This document shows, piece after piece, positions 4,561-9,381 of a stretch of 9,381 nucleotides of DNA. The DNA is from JBIOJB01 sp044450465 (GTDB taxonomy: Bacteria > Chloroflexota > Dormibacteria > Dormibacterales > Dormibacteraceae). The notes beneath the pieces were generated by a model. It worked only from the letters and a program-made list of their open reading frames with translations, made no database searches and was not told the DNA's origin. Each line of letters opens with the position of its first letter. Position 1 is the stretch's first letter. The stretch covers positions 1 through 9,381 of the forward strand of contig JBIOJB010000110.1 of NCBI GenBank assembly GCA_044450465.1, in the 5' to 3' direction. The position numbers and the translations under genes are program-made.

Positions 4561-4938
4561 GAAGCCCGTGGCGGGTCCCAGCGTGTCTCTCACCAGGGAG
4601 GGCCGTTTCGCGCCTCGCAGGCCCGCTGTAGCCCTCCAGAACGCCCGTTTGCTGTCGATAGCAACAGGTTATCCGCAGCATCTGGCGACGCCCCACCCCA
4701 TCGCTTTTCCAACCGTCGCCGCCCTGTATACCCCAGGCACACGCCTCCACCGAGCGCTTGACAACGCCTCGCCCGCCTGCTCTACGTCGGTCCGCTGGAG
4801 CCTCAAGAATAGCCGCAAAATAATGAGTCCGGTAGTATCACTTAGTAGGTCTGGTGCGCTACCATTAAATCTACCAAAGGGTCCAACCCCGGACCCCCCA
4901 CTCCAGCCGAGAGGCCGAGAAAAAGGAGTCGTTTCGAA
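4561..4938. other. 378-bp noncoding region with inverted repeats, promoter-like and DnaA-box-like motifs
   Basis: No gene is supported. In order it holds an inverted repeat GGAGGGC (4597-4603)/GCCCTCC (4631-4637), a TTGCT/AGCAA stem (4649-4664), a single DnaA-box-like TTATCCGCA (4669-4677), a TTGACA at 4758, a locally AT-rich patch (about 4806-4878) that stands out from the GC-rich surroundings, and a GGGTCC/GGACCC hairpin (4879-4896) in the leader of the next gene. The AT-rich patch probably contains the main promoter of the 4939 gene. A secondary origin is possible but weakly supported. Confidence 0.5.
4758..4786 (+). promoter_or_regulatory. Candidate promoter, consensus -35 with poor -10
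   Basis: TTGACA (4758-4763), a perfect -35, is followed after 17 bp by TCTACG (4781-4786), a weak -10. The -10 lies inside a GCTCTACGTC word that recurs elsewhere in the window. It would transcribe the 4939 gene with a leader of about 145 nt. Confidence 0.3.
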
Positions 4939-5343
4939 ATGGGTTCAGCAACCGCCGTCAAGTCCGCCAAGTCCGACGTCATCGGGTCGACCGTCACCTT
5001 CCAGGGTCGCAAGGGCACCGTGCTCAGCCTGGGCGCCGTGGGTGCGCGGTTCCGCGTCAAGCTGTCGAACGGCGACGTCAGGCTCGTCGAGCCGCAGGAC
5101 CTCGGGAAGGCCGCGATGACGATGGCAGCCGCCCGTGGTTGGAAGGCGGGGCACCGCTACCAGCCCGAGACCCACTCGTGGGTGAAGGCCGGCTCTACGT
5201 CCCGCAAGTCCGCCAAGCCGGTCGCCAAGAAGGCCGCCGCCAAGAAAGTCGCCAGCAAGACCGTCGCCAAGGGCGAGAAGCACGCGGGTTCCGATGGCCG
5301 CACCCCCGCCTCCGTGTCGAAGGAGGCCGCGCAGGTCGCGTAG
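4939..5343 (+). CDS. Small SH3/KOW-like domain protein with Lys/Ala-rich tail
   Basis: 134 aa in three parts. Residues about 12-56 look like a small beta-barrel (VIGSTVTFQGRKGTVLSL, then RFRVKLSNGDVRLVEPQDL), resembling KOW/SH3-type folds. Residues 57-84 form a short helical/aromatic segment (AAARGWKAGHRYQPETHSWV). Residues 89-112 are a disordered basic tail of SAKPVAKKAAAKK-type repeats, like the tails of bacterial histone H1-like and HU-like proteins. The best guess is a nucleic-acid-binding or nucleoid-associated protein of the element; no named family is recognised. AAAAGGAG (4921-4928) precedes the ATG at 4939. The gene has its own long leader and a strong terminator right after it, so it may be expressed more strongly than the genes downstream. 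Confidence 0.7.
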   Translation: MGSATAVKSAKSDVIGSTVTFQGRKGTVLSLGAVGARFRVKLSNGDVRLVEPQDLGKAAMTMAAARGWKAGHRYQPETHSWVKAGSTSRKSAKPVAKKAAAKKVASKTVAKGEKHAGSDGRTPASVSKEAAQVA

Positions 5344-5368
5344 TTGCCGTCTCGAGTCGCCGTCCACC

Positions 5369-5398
5369 AGGGCCCCCGCCGGGGCCCTTTCTGTTTTT
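5369..5398 (+). terminator. Strong Rho-independent terminator
   Basis: AGGGCCCC (5369-5376) pairs perfectly with GGGGCCCT (5381-5388) around a 4-nt loop, followed by TTTCTGTTTTT. It is the clearest intrinsic terminator in the window. The ribosome-binding site of the next gene begins directly after the T tract (5399), with no room for a separate promoter, so downstream genes probably depend on read-through. Confidence 0.9.
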
Positions 5399-5409
5399 GG
5401 AGAGACGCT

Positions 5410-5667
5410 ATGCAAGACGCCTCGTACGCCTTCGATCAGGAGCGCATCGCCGAAGCCGACGCCAGCGCCGCCGGTTCTACGTCAGCCGCAGCCGTAGAGG
5501 TCGGCGAATCCGTCCGGGTGCTCTGGCCCGAGCGCGGACTCGCCACCCTCGTCGCCCGTGAGGGCAACCTCCTCCGGGTCCTCTGCTCGCCACGCGGCAG
5601 GATCGGCCATCCGACCGAGTGGCTGGTTCCGTCCGATCAGGTTCTCTCGCGGGGTCGCCGCTCATGA
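5410..5667 (+). CDS. Small hypothetical protein with a beta-barrel-like domain (85 aa)
   Basis: Starts at ATG 5410 after GGAGAG (5399-5404); upstream TTG 5344 would read through the terminator and is rejected. The first ~30 residues are Ala-rich and flexible, with AGSTSAAA at 21-28. Residues 31-79 form a strand-rich domain (GESVRVLWPERGLATLVA, NLLRVLCSP, TEWLVPSDQVL) whose pattern of a basic or Gly turn between strands and a final xPSDQVL echoes the EPQDL ending of the 4939 barrel. The two may be diverged copies of one small nucleic-acid-binding fold. It is the first of four overlapping genes (ATGA with the next). The function is unknown. Confidence 0.65.
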   Translation: MQDASYAFDQERIAEADASAAGSTSAAAVEVGESVRVLWPERGLATLVAREGNLLRVLCSPRGRIGHPTEWLVPSDQVLSRGRRS

Positions 5668-5927
5668 TCACCGCGACCCGAGTCGACGGTGACGAAGCCC
5701 GCATTCTCGAGGTCTGGTCGGCGGCCTCGGGCACGACGCCCGGGGTCGATTACCTCGTCGGCATCGTGCGCTGGCGCGGCCACGAGTTCACGATGTGCAC
5801 CTGCCCGGGCTGGCGGTTCTCGGGCAAGGTCTCGCCCTCGGGGGCGTGGCCGAAAGTCTGGACCAAGACCTGCAGGCACACGGAGGCCGGCCGCCCGGCA
5901 GTCCGCCGCAAGAGGGTGGCCGCATGA
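5664..5927 (+). CDS. Stand-alone SWIM-type zinc-finger protein (87 aa)
   Basis: ATG 5664 overlaps the previous stop (ATGA), and the protein ends in an ATGA overlap with the next gene. The pattern C45-T-C47, then 22 residues, then C70-R-H72 fits the SWIM zinc finger (CxC-x(n)-CxH). Before it is a short strand-rich segment (VDYLVGIVRWRGHEFTM), as in other SWIM domains where strands precede the first CxC. SWIM fingers mediate DNA or protein contacts in SNF2 helicases, MuDR-type transposases, Rad51-paralogue complexes (Shu2) and related proteins. Here it stands alone with a basic tail (RPAVRRKRVAA), so it probably acts as a small adaptor or nucleic-acid-binding factor. The partner is unknown. Confidence 0.75.
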   Translation: MITATRVDGDEARILEVWSAASGTTPGVDYLVGIVRWRGHEFTMCTCPGWRFSGKVSPSGAWPKVWTKTCRHTEAGRPAVRRKRVAA

Positions 5928-6112
5928 CCGCCCGTTTGTATCTCCGCTCGATCGATGAAGCCGTAGAGCTCGACATCGCGCTGCGCGCCCGCCGCCGGGA
6001 AGCCGAGCGCATCGCCCTCGCCCTCAACGACTCGACCGCCCTCGAAGTTCGCGCGGTGCTCGACCAGCTGCTCGCCCGTCTGGCGAACCTCCTGCTCGAG
6101 ATGAAGCCATGA
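5924..6112 (+). CDS. Small helical hypothetical protein (62 aa)
   Basis: ATG 5924 overlaps the SWIM gene stop, and the TGA at 6110-6112 overlaps the next ATG at 6109. After a short strand-like start (MTARLYLRSIDEAVEL) nearly the whole protein is a likely amphipathic helical hairpin: LRARRREAERIALAL, then TALEVRAVLDQLLARLANLLLEM. Regular leucine spacing suggests a coiled coil or dimerisation. It could be a small adaptor for the neighbouring zinc proteins. No family is recognised. Confidence 0.6.
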   Translation: MTARLYLRSIDEAVELDIALRARRREAERIALALNDSTALEVRAVLDQLLARLANLLLEMKP

Positions 6113-6492
6113 AGCGCCGCCAGCCGATGATCGTCCTGTACGCCCGGCACTACTGCTCGAAGTGCGACCTCCGGGTATTTCCATACGACTCGTTCGAACG
6201 CAAGACGGAGGCGCCCAAGCGTGGCGTCTCCGGCCGTCGGGTGCTCCTGTTCTCGAGCAACTCGCGGCATCGCGAAGACGACCAGTCGCGCACCGCCTGG
6301 TGCTGGAACTGCTCGCGCTGGGTCACGACCTACCGCGAGACGATCGACATGATCGAGAAGCGCTACGCCGAGCGCGACGGCGTGGTGATGCGCAAGGCAC
6401 CCCGGCAACTTTCCCAAAGCCGCCGCAGTGGTGGCTCTACGTCGGGTGCGCGCCGCAACAACATCCTGCCTCTGAAGCGGCGCTCCGCATGA
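6109..6492 (+). CDS. Zinc-ribbon-like small basic protein (127 aa)
   Basis: ATG 6109 overlaps the previous stop. Two paired cysteine knuckles, C16-S-K-C19 and C65-W-N-C68, give a CxxC-x45-CxxC arrangement compatible with one long-loop zinc ribbon. Between them is a basic, variable loop (RKTEAPKRGVSGRR), and after the second knuckle a helix (RETIDMIEKRYAERD). The C-terminal ~30 residues are basic and disordered and include GGSTSGARR. It probably binds nucleic acid or is a small transcription-related factor; the family is not recognised. It is the last of four overlapping genes and is followed by a 172-bp gap. Confidence 0.65.
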   Translation: MKRRQPMIVLYARHYCSKCDLRVFPYDSFERKTEAPKRGVSGRRVLLFSSNSRHREDDQSRTAWCWNCSRWVTTYRETIDMIEKRYAERDGVVMRKAPRQLSQSRRSGGSTSGARRNNILPLKRRSA

Positions 6493-6664
6493 TCTGGACA
6501 GCTACCGGTCGTATAGCCCAGGTTGACAACCCCGACATACTTTAACCCTCAACTTCCACCCTCAAAAACCACCCCCCGAGGAGGTGAAGCCAGACGACCT
6601 GAACCGAGTACTCGTCCACGTCCACCAGGAATTGCCGAGAGGCTGAAAAAGAGAGGGAGACGAC
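6493..6664. other. Intergenic leader before the envelope module
   Basis: Contains a perfect TTGACA at 6523-6528 but no -10 at 16-18 bp, a direct repeat of ACCCTCAA, and a GAGGAGG purine run (6579-6585) that precedes only a 20-codon frame. The region is relatively A/C-rich (CTCAAAAACCACCCCCC). A promoter for the secreted-protein genes is expected here, but the exact site is not clear. Confidence 0.4.
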
Positions 6665-7147
6665 ATGCAGAAGCTTCGATTCATCGTTCCGTTCCTGGGC
6701 CTGGTGGTGGCGGCCTTCGCAGTGGCCTCCATCAGCGCCAGCGCCTCAAGCACCTCGAGCTCGACGAACCTGAATGTCAGCGTTCCGTCCACCATCACGA
6801 TGACTGGCATCGCGGCCAGCTACACGGCCTCGATCCCAGCGGGCACGACCTTCGACGAGATGGTTGGCCCGGCCGTGATCACGACCAACAACGCCACCGG
6901 CTACAGCTTGACCGTCGCATCGAACGGCGACTTCGTTGCCGGTAGCCACAGCTTCCCCGCCGCCAATGACCAGGTCAGCGCTGGTGGCGGAACCCCCGGC
7001 TCGCTGAGCACCACGCCCTTCCTGATCGCGCAGTCGGGCGCTGCAGGCACTGACACGCTGCCCTTGCACAACAGCATCACCGTCCCGCCGACCCAGCCAG
7101 GCGCGACCTACACGCTGGTCGAGACCTACGTTGCGAGCACCAACTAG
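6665..7147 (+). CDS. Secreted beta-sandwich surface-like protein (160 aa)
   Basis: The ATG at 6665 follows GAGGGAG (6654-6660). Residues 1-26 form a typical signal peptide: K3 and R5, a hydrophobic core (FIVPFLGLVVAAFAVA) and an ASA-like cleavage site. The mature part is Ser/Thr/Ala-rich, lacks Cys and is strand-rich: NLNVSVPSTITMTG, AVITTNNATGYSLTV, and a final TYTLVETYVAST. The TTNNATGY turn and closing strands recall WxL-type and other Gram-positive secreted Ig-like proteins, although no WxL motif is seen. Residues that would anchor it (LPXTG, TM) are absent, so it probably associates with the membrane protein encoded next, whose start overlaps its end. A role in a surface layer, fibre or virion is possible but unproven. 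Confidence 0.7.
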   Translation: MQKLRFIVPFLGLVVAAFAVASISASASSTSSSTNLNVSVPSTITMTGIAASYTASIPAGTTFDEMVGPAVITTNNATGYSLTVASNGDFVAGSHSFPAANDQVSAGGGTPGSLSTTPFLIAQSGAAGTDTLPLHNSITVPPTQPGATYTLVETYVASTN

Positions 7148-7910
7148 CTGGCTCGCTGTCCTAGTGATGGGGGTCGCCTTCGTGGCGGCCCCTCTCACCG
7201 TGGCGGCGGCTCAAGACAGCGCAGCGCCCGTCAAGGGGCTGGTACTTGCGCCCGGCCTCCAGATCGCGGCCGTCGACGTCAAGCAGGTCGACTTCCTGCT
7301 CGTCAACACCAGCAGCGCGCCGTTCTACGTCACCGCCTCGTCATCCGATGCCTGGCTCGTCCCCGCCGAGAAGAGCTTTACCATCCTGCCCGGTCAGCGG
7401 CACTCGACGTCCGCCGCCTTGATCGTTCCGCTCCTCCGCGACGCCGGTGATCACGAGTCCGACGTCACCTTCCTCCAGCCACCCGCCGCCACCGGTCAGC
7501 TCCGCGTCAGCTGGGGCCTCGCCGCCCGCGTGATCATTTCCACCGGCGGGGTCGTGGCCCACGATCTGCACCTCTCTGGGCTCACCGTGCCCGCGATCGC
7601 GGACAGTTTCGAGCAGCCGACCATCAACCTCACCGCCCGCAACGCCGGCAACGTCCATGAGTTGATCACAGTCGCGCCCTTCGGTCAGATGCTCTTGCTC
7701 CGCGGCCAGACCCGCACCGTATCGCTGCTCTGGACACAGCACCCCTGGATCGGCTGGGGTGAGGTGAGCGCTGGCGGCCTGAAGGCCTCGACGTTGTTCC
7801 TGCCCTGGAAGCTTCTCGCCGCCCTGTTCGGTCTGTTCTGTGGCTGGCTGCTCTGGCGTCAGCTGCGACCTCGACCCAAGTACGTCGCTCACGTGCGGAG
7901 GCGGCGCTGA
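7131..7910 (+). CDS. Membrane-anchored Ig-like protein (DUF916/WxL-interacting-like)
   Basis: 259 aa starting at TTG 7131, inside the end of the upstream gene. This start gives a complete signal peptide (R2, hydrophobic core to ~25, cleavage near AAA-QD), whereas GTG 7164 or ATG 7167 would remove the charged n-region. The exported part has about two Ig-like domains: KGLVLAPGLQIAAVDV to VTFLQPP, then LRVSWGLAARVII to RTVSLLWTQ. A membrane segment at about 224-243 (LPWKLLAALFGLFCGWLLW) ends in a basic cytoplasmic tail (RPRPKYVAHVRRRR). The order secreted partner, Ig domains, TM and basic tail resembles DUF916/DUF3324-type proteins paired with WxL proteins. The likely role is to hold or assemble the upstream protein at the cell surface. 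This family link rests on architecture and is tentative. Confidence 0.65.
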   Translation: MRAPTSWLAVLVMGVAFVAAPLTVAAAQDSAAPVKGLVLAPGLQIAAVDVKQVDFLLVNTSSAPFYVTASSSDAWLVPAEKSFTILPGQRHSTSAALIVPLLRDAGDHESDVTFLQPPAATGQLRVSWGLAARVIISTGGVVAHDLHLSGLTVPAIADSFEQPTINLTARNAGNVHELITVAPFGQMLLLRGQTRTVSLLWTQHPWIGWGEVSAGGLKASTLFLPWKLLAALFGLFCGWLLWRQLRPRPKYVAHVRRRR

Positions 7911-8092
7911 TGGATCCGCTCGAGCTGACTGGAATCGGACTCGTGATCGTGCTGCTCTCTCTCAGCGTGGCCCTGGTGGTGGGCGCGATGTTCCGCCACC
8001 AGGTGCCGCGCCTCCTGCCTCGCGCTGCGTATGCGGGTCCTGACCGCCGCCGCGTCCGATTGCTGGAAATCAACTTGCTCGAGGAGGGCTGA
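7910..8092 (+). CDS. Small single-pass membrane protein (60 aa)
   Basis: The ATG at 7910 overlaps the previous stop in TGATG. One clear membrane helix at about residues 6-28 (LTGIGLVIVLLSLSVALVVGAMF) follows a short acidic start (MDPLE), and the C-terminal half is basic (RHQVPRLLPRAAYAGPDRRR), which predicts an N-out, C-in orientation. It completes a three-gene envelope unit, and its stop abuts the next ATG. The family is not recognised; candidate roles are an accessory subunit of the surface complex or a small virion membrane protein. Confidence 0.65.
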   Translation: MDPLELTGIGLVIVLLSLSVALVVGAMFRHQVPRLLPRAAYAGPDRRRVRLLEINLLEEG

Positions 8093-8338
8093 ATGGACCA
8101 CTACTTTGTTTTCGACAAGAAGTCCGGCGGTCGGATGTTTCGCAGTCTGCTCAGCGAAGTGCGCTGGCTCAGCGTGCAGCCAGGGCGCTGCAAGTACGTC
8201 TGCATCAGCGGCGACTTCTCGCGCAAGCATCTGAAGGCGATCTGCAGTCTCGCCAAGGCGCTCGGCGGTGACTACGACGGCTGGGGGATGGCGATGAACA
8301 GCGGCGCGGCGATGAGCCAGCGCGAGCAGGCGAGCTGA
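8093..8338 (+). CDS. RraB-like small protein (possible RNase E regulator)
   Basis: The ATG at 8093 directly follows the previous stop, with GAGGAGGG (8081-8088) as ribosome-binding site. 81 aa. The C-terminal motif CSLAKALGGDYDGWGMAM closely resembles the LAxxxxxxYDGWG signature near the end of RraB, the ferredoxin-like inhibitor of RNase E. The rest is compatible with a small alpha/beta fold (HYFVFDKKSGG, KYVCISGDFSRKHLK). RraB binds RNase E and alters mRNA decay; an element-encoded version could stabilise its own transcripts or change host RNA turnover, which is inference. It is shorter than E. coli RraB, and the YDGW motif occurs in other ferredoxin-like proteins, so the functional call is cautious. 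Confidence 0.5.
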   Translation: MDHYFVFDKKSGGRMFRSLLSEVRWLSVQPGRCKYVCISGDFSRKHLKAICSLAKALGGDYDGWGMAMNSGAAMSQREQAS

Positions 8339-8340
8339 CG

Positions 8341-8664
8341 TTGGCGGCTCGACGTCGGCCTGATCGGCGGCAGCGGTATCTGTCCCTGCAGCTGACCGCG
8401 AATCACCTCGGCTGGCATGCGATCCCAGCTTGGGACAGCAAGCGAGCGCGCTACGCAATCGTGCTGAGCCGCGACGAAACCATCAGGGGCCGCCGTGAGC
8501 CTGTGGGCCAGGAGATGTGGTGCTACTCGCTCAGCCAAGTGGCGGCGTTCTTGCGTTCACCGGTTGCCCGTGAGCCCGATCCCCGCTCTCCCGCTGGGCA
8601 GGCGGCTCACGCAGAGGCGCTGGCAATCATCTTGCGCCGCGCCGGCGCCGTGAAAGTGGCCTGA
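8341..8664 (+). CDS. Hypothetical protein (107 aa)
   Basis: Starts at TTG 8341, 2 bp after the previous stop, with a weak ribosome-binding site (AGGCGAG, 8327-8333). No ATG lies near the start, and codon bias supports coding from the beginning. The N-terminus is very basic (AARRRPDRRQRYLSLQL). A strand-rich middle (GWHAIPAWDSKRARYAIVL, EMWCYSLSQVAAFL) and a helical end (AGQAAHAEALAIILRRAG) follow. The family is not recognised. It belongs to the same unit as the RraB-like gene by spacing. Confidence 0.6.
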   Translation: MAARRRPDRRQRYLSLQLTANHLGWHAIPAWDSKRARYAIVLSRDETIRGRREPVGQEMWCYSLSQVAAFLRSPVAREPDPRSPAGQAAHAEALAIILRRAGAVKVA

Positions 8665-8677
8665 ATCGAAGGCTCGG

Positions 8678-8698
8678 CCTGGGACGCCGCCCAGGGGT
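8678..8698 (+). terminator. Small hairpin between genes, possible attenuator
   Basis: CCTGGG (8678-8683) pairs with CCCAGG (8690-8695), followed by GGTTT. The T tract is short, and the next ribosome-binding site follows at once, an arrangement like the one at 5369-5404. It would reduce rather than stop transcription. Confidence 0.35.
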
Positions 8699-8712
8699 TT
8701 GAGGAGAGCGCA

Positions 8713-8976
8713 ATGACCGAAGAGATCAGCGTCCGTGGAGTCAAGATCCCGATGGTGCCGGTCCAGCTGTCGCAGCCGAGCATGGGGCCAGGGGTGGGGA
8801 CCGATTGCTTCCTGTTCATCGACGACGAGGGGCGAGGAGCGCTCGAGATCGAGGGCAAGAAGCTGACCTGGAGCGGCGTCGACGACGGAGTGTCGATGTT
8901 CGAAGAGCTGCTCCGCCAGGGGCGTGAGAAGGCGATCGAGACCGCGAGCACGAAGGGACGCAAAGTCCGAGCCTAG
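8713..8976 (+). CDS. Small hypothetical protein (87 aa)
   Basis: The ATG at 8713 has GAGGAGAG (8701-8708) as ribosome-binding site. The N-terminal part is strand-like (ISVRGVKIPMVPVQLS), followed by a Gly/Pro turn (PSMGPGVGTD), a second pair of strands (FLFIDDEGRGALEIEGKKLTW) and a final amphipathic helix (SMFEELLRQGREKAIE) with a basic end. It looks like a complete small alpha/beta protein. The family is unknown. It is the last plus-strand gene of the element in this window, and a strong terminator follows 22 bp after its stop. Confidence 0.65.
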   Translation: MTEEISVRGVKIPMVPVQLSQPSMGPGVGTDCFLFIDDEGRGALEIEGKKLTWSGVDDGVSMFEELLRQGREKAIETASTKGRKVRA

Positions 8977-8998
8977 TTCGACACCTTCCCCGATATGC

Positions 8999-9029
8999 GG
9001 AGGGCGGCCAGCGCGGCCGTCCTCCTTTT
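8999..9029 (+). terminator. Rho-independent terminator closing the plus-strand gene block
   Basis: GGAGGGCGGCC (8999-9009) pairs over 11 positions with GGCCGTCCTCC (9015-9025), with one G-T wobble and a 5-nt loop, then TTTT. Its 3' arm and tail are a 14-bp duplicate of the terminator at 2199-2238. Confidence 0.8.
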
Positions 9030-9037
9030 CCATGCTG

Positions 9038-9065
9038 CCGATAAGACCCCATAATGCTTATCCGG
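9038..9065. repeat. Imperfect inverted repeat at the IS edge
   Basis: CCGATAAG (9038-9045) and CTTATCCGG (9057-9065) face each other across 11 bp, between the terminator and the transposase stop. It may overlap the terminal inverted repeat of the insertion sequence, but the other end is outside the window and the boundary cannot be placed. Confidence 0.35.
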
Positions 9066-9074
9066 TTTGCTCCG

Positions 9075-9381
9075 CTAGACGAACGCGCCAGCCTTGATTT
9101 CTTGGTAGGTCGTGGGCGGCAATTTGGTTCCGATCCCAAGTAGGGTTTGGAAAGCAGCCATGGGCGTCCGCCGGCGGTTGAATCGGAACACGAACTCGTC
9201 GAGATAGGCCTGCAGCTGGCGCTCGGAGACCCCCCGATACGTGCCCTGGAGCCAGGTCTTCAAGTTGCTGATCACGCGGTGGGCGCGAGGCAGGACTTCG
9301 AGGCCATCCTCGCCGAGCCGCCGCCCAGCTCGGAGGCTCTTGAGCTGATGGTCGTAGCCGAGGGTGCCCAGTCTTTTGAAG
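9075..9381 (-). CDS. IS1595-family (ISXO2-like) transposase, C-terminal part, truncated by the window end
   Basis: On the minus strand the frame runs open from the window edge to TAG at 9077-9075, about 101 residues. It includes GYDHQLKSLRAGRRLGED, LPRAHRVISNLKTWLQGT, YRGVSERQLQAYLDEF and VFRFNRRRTPMAAFQTLL, the C-terminal signature of ISXO2-like DDE/DDN transposases of the IS1595 family. The SNLKTW segment lies where the last catalytic Asn of that domain is expected. The N-terminal zinc ribbon and first two catalytic Asp lie outside the window, so intactness is unknown. It is convergent with the element's genes and separated from them by a terminator, which suggests a later insertion or a boundary of the element. 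Confidence 0.85.
   Translation of the reverse strand, partial: FKRLGTLGYDHQLKSLRAGRRLGEDGLEVLPRAHRVISNLKTWLQGTYRGVSERQLQAYLDEFVFRFNRRRTPMAAFQTLLGIGTKLPPTTYQEIKAGAFV

Noticed and set aside
4123..4593. 156-aa minus-strand frame opposite the RarA-C gene
   Set aside because: GC-rich antisense shadow; the plus strand carries a clear conserved domain.
6523..6546. TTGACA promoter before the secreted-protein gene
   Set aside because: The -35 is perfect, but no acceptable -10 occurs at 16-18 bp, so no promoter is called.
6584..6646. 20-codon frame starting GTG after a GAGGAG run
   Set aside because: The purine run touches the start codon, too close to act as a Shine-Dalgarno, and the peptide has no feature of note.

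Overview
The window is GC-rich with strongly C/G-ending codons, and its families (a tRNA-linked integrase, phage-type replication genes, an IS1595-like transposase) suggest the left end of an element integrated in a high-GC, probably actinobacterial, chromosome. No taxonomic marker is present, so the host is an inference. The window opens inside a tRNA-Arg gene (anticodon GCG). About 100 bp after its CCA lies a complete tyrosine recombinase gene, the usual layout of an integrated phage, plasmid or satellite, with the attachment site in the tRNA 3' part.

Layout. 1-63: partial tRNA. 164-1057: integrase. 1058-1621: largely noncoding, with a cluster of CTGCAAAGGTTCA-type repeats, a micro-ORF whose ribosome-binding site is buried in a hairpin, and a terminator-like stem-loop. 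1622-2183: three tiny overlapping genes, the last extremely acidic. 2184-2406: terminator and leader structures. 2407-3864: an overlapping operon with a 54-aa ORF, a phage-type replication initiator carrying a repeat array in its linker, a basic DNA-binding-like protein and a small Cys-rich protein. 4000-4560: a free-standing RarA/MgsA C-terminal domain without its ATPase. 4561-4938: noncoding, with inverted repeats, a promoter-like motif and an AT-rich patch. 4939-5343: a small beta-barrel-like domain with a Lys/Ala tail, followed by a strong terminator. 5410-6492: four overlapping genes, including a stand-alone SWIM zinc finger and a zinc-ribbon protein. 6665-8092: a secreted or envelope module (signal-peptide protein, membrane-anchored Ig-like protein, small membrane protein). 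8093-8976: an RraB-like protein and two unknowns, closed by a terminator. 9075-9381: the C-terminal part of an IS1595/ISXO2-type transposase on the minus strand.

Nearly every gene on the element is on the plus strand and many are joined by 1-4 bp overlaps (ATGA, GTGA, TGATG), so a few polycistronic units are likely. The genes look like an integration module, a replication module with possible cis sites, a set of small nucleic-acid-binding or regulatory proteins, and an envelope module. No capsid, terminase, portal, tail, relaxase or coupling protein is visible. The element is therefore either a plasmid-like or satellite integrative element or a virus whose structural genes are unrecognised or outside the window. 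Most functional calls for the small proteins are motif-based and tentative.
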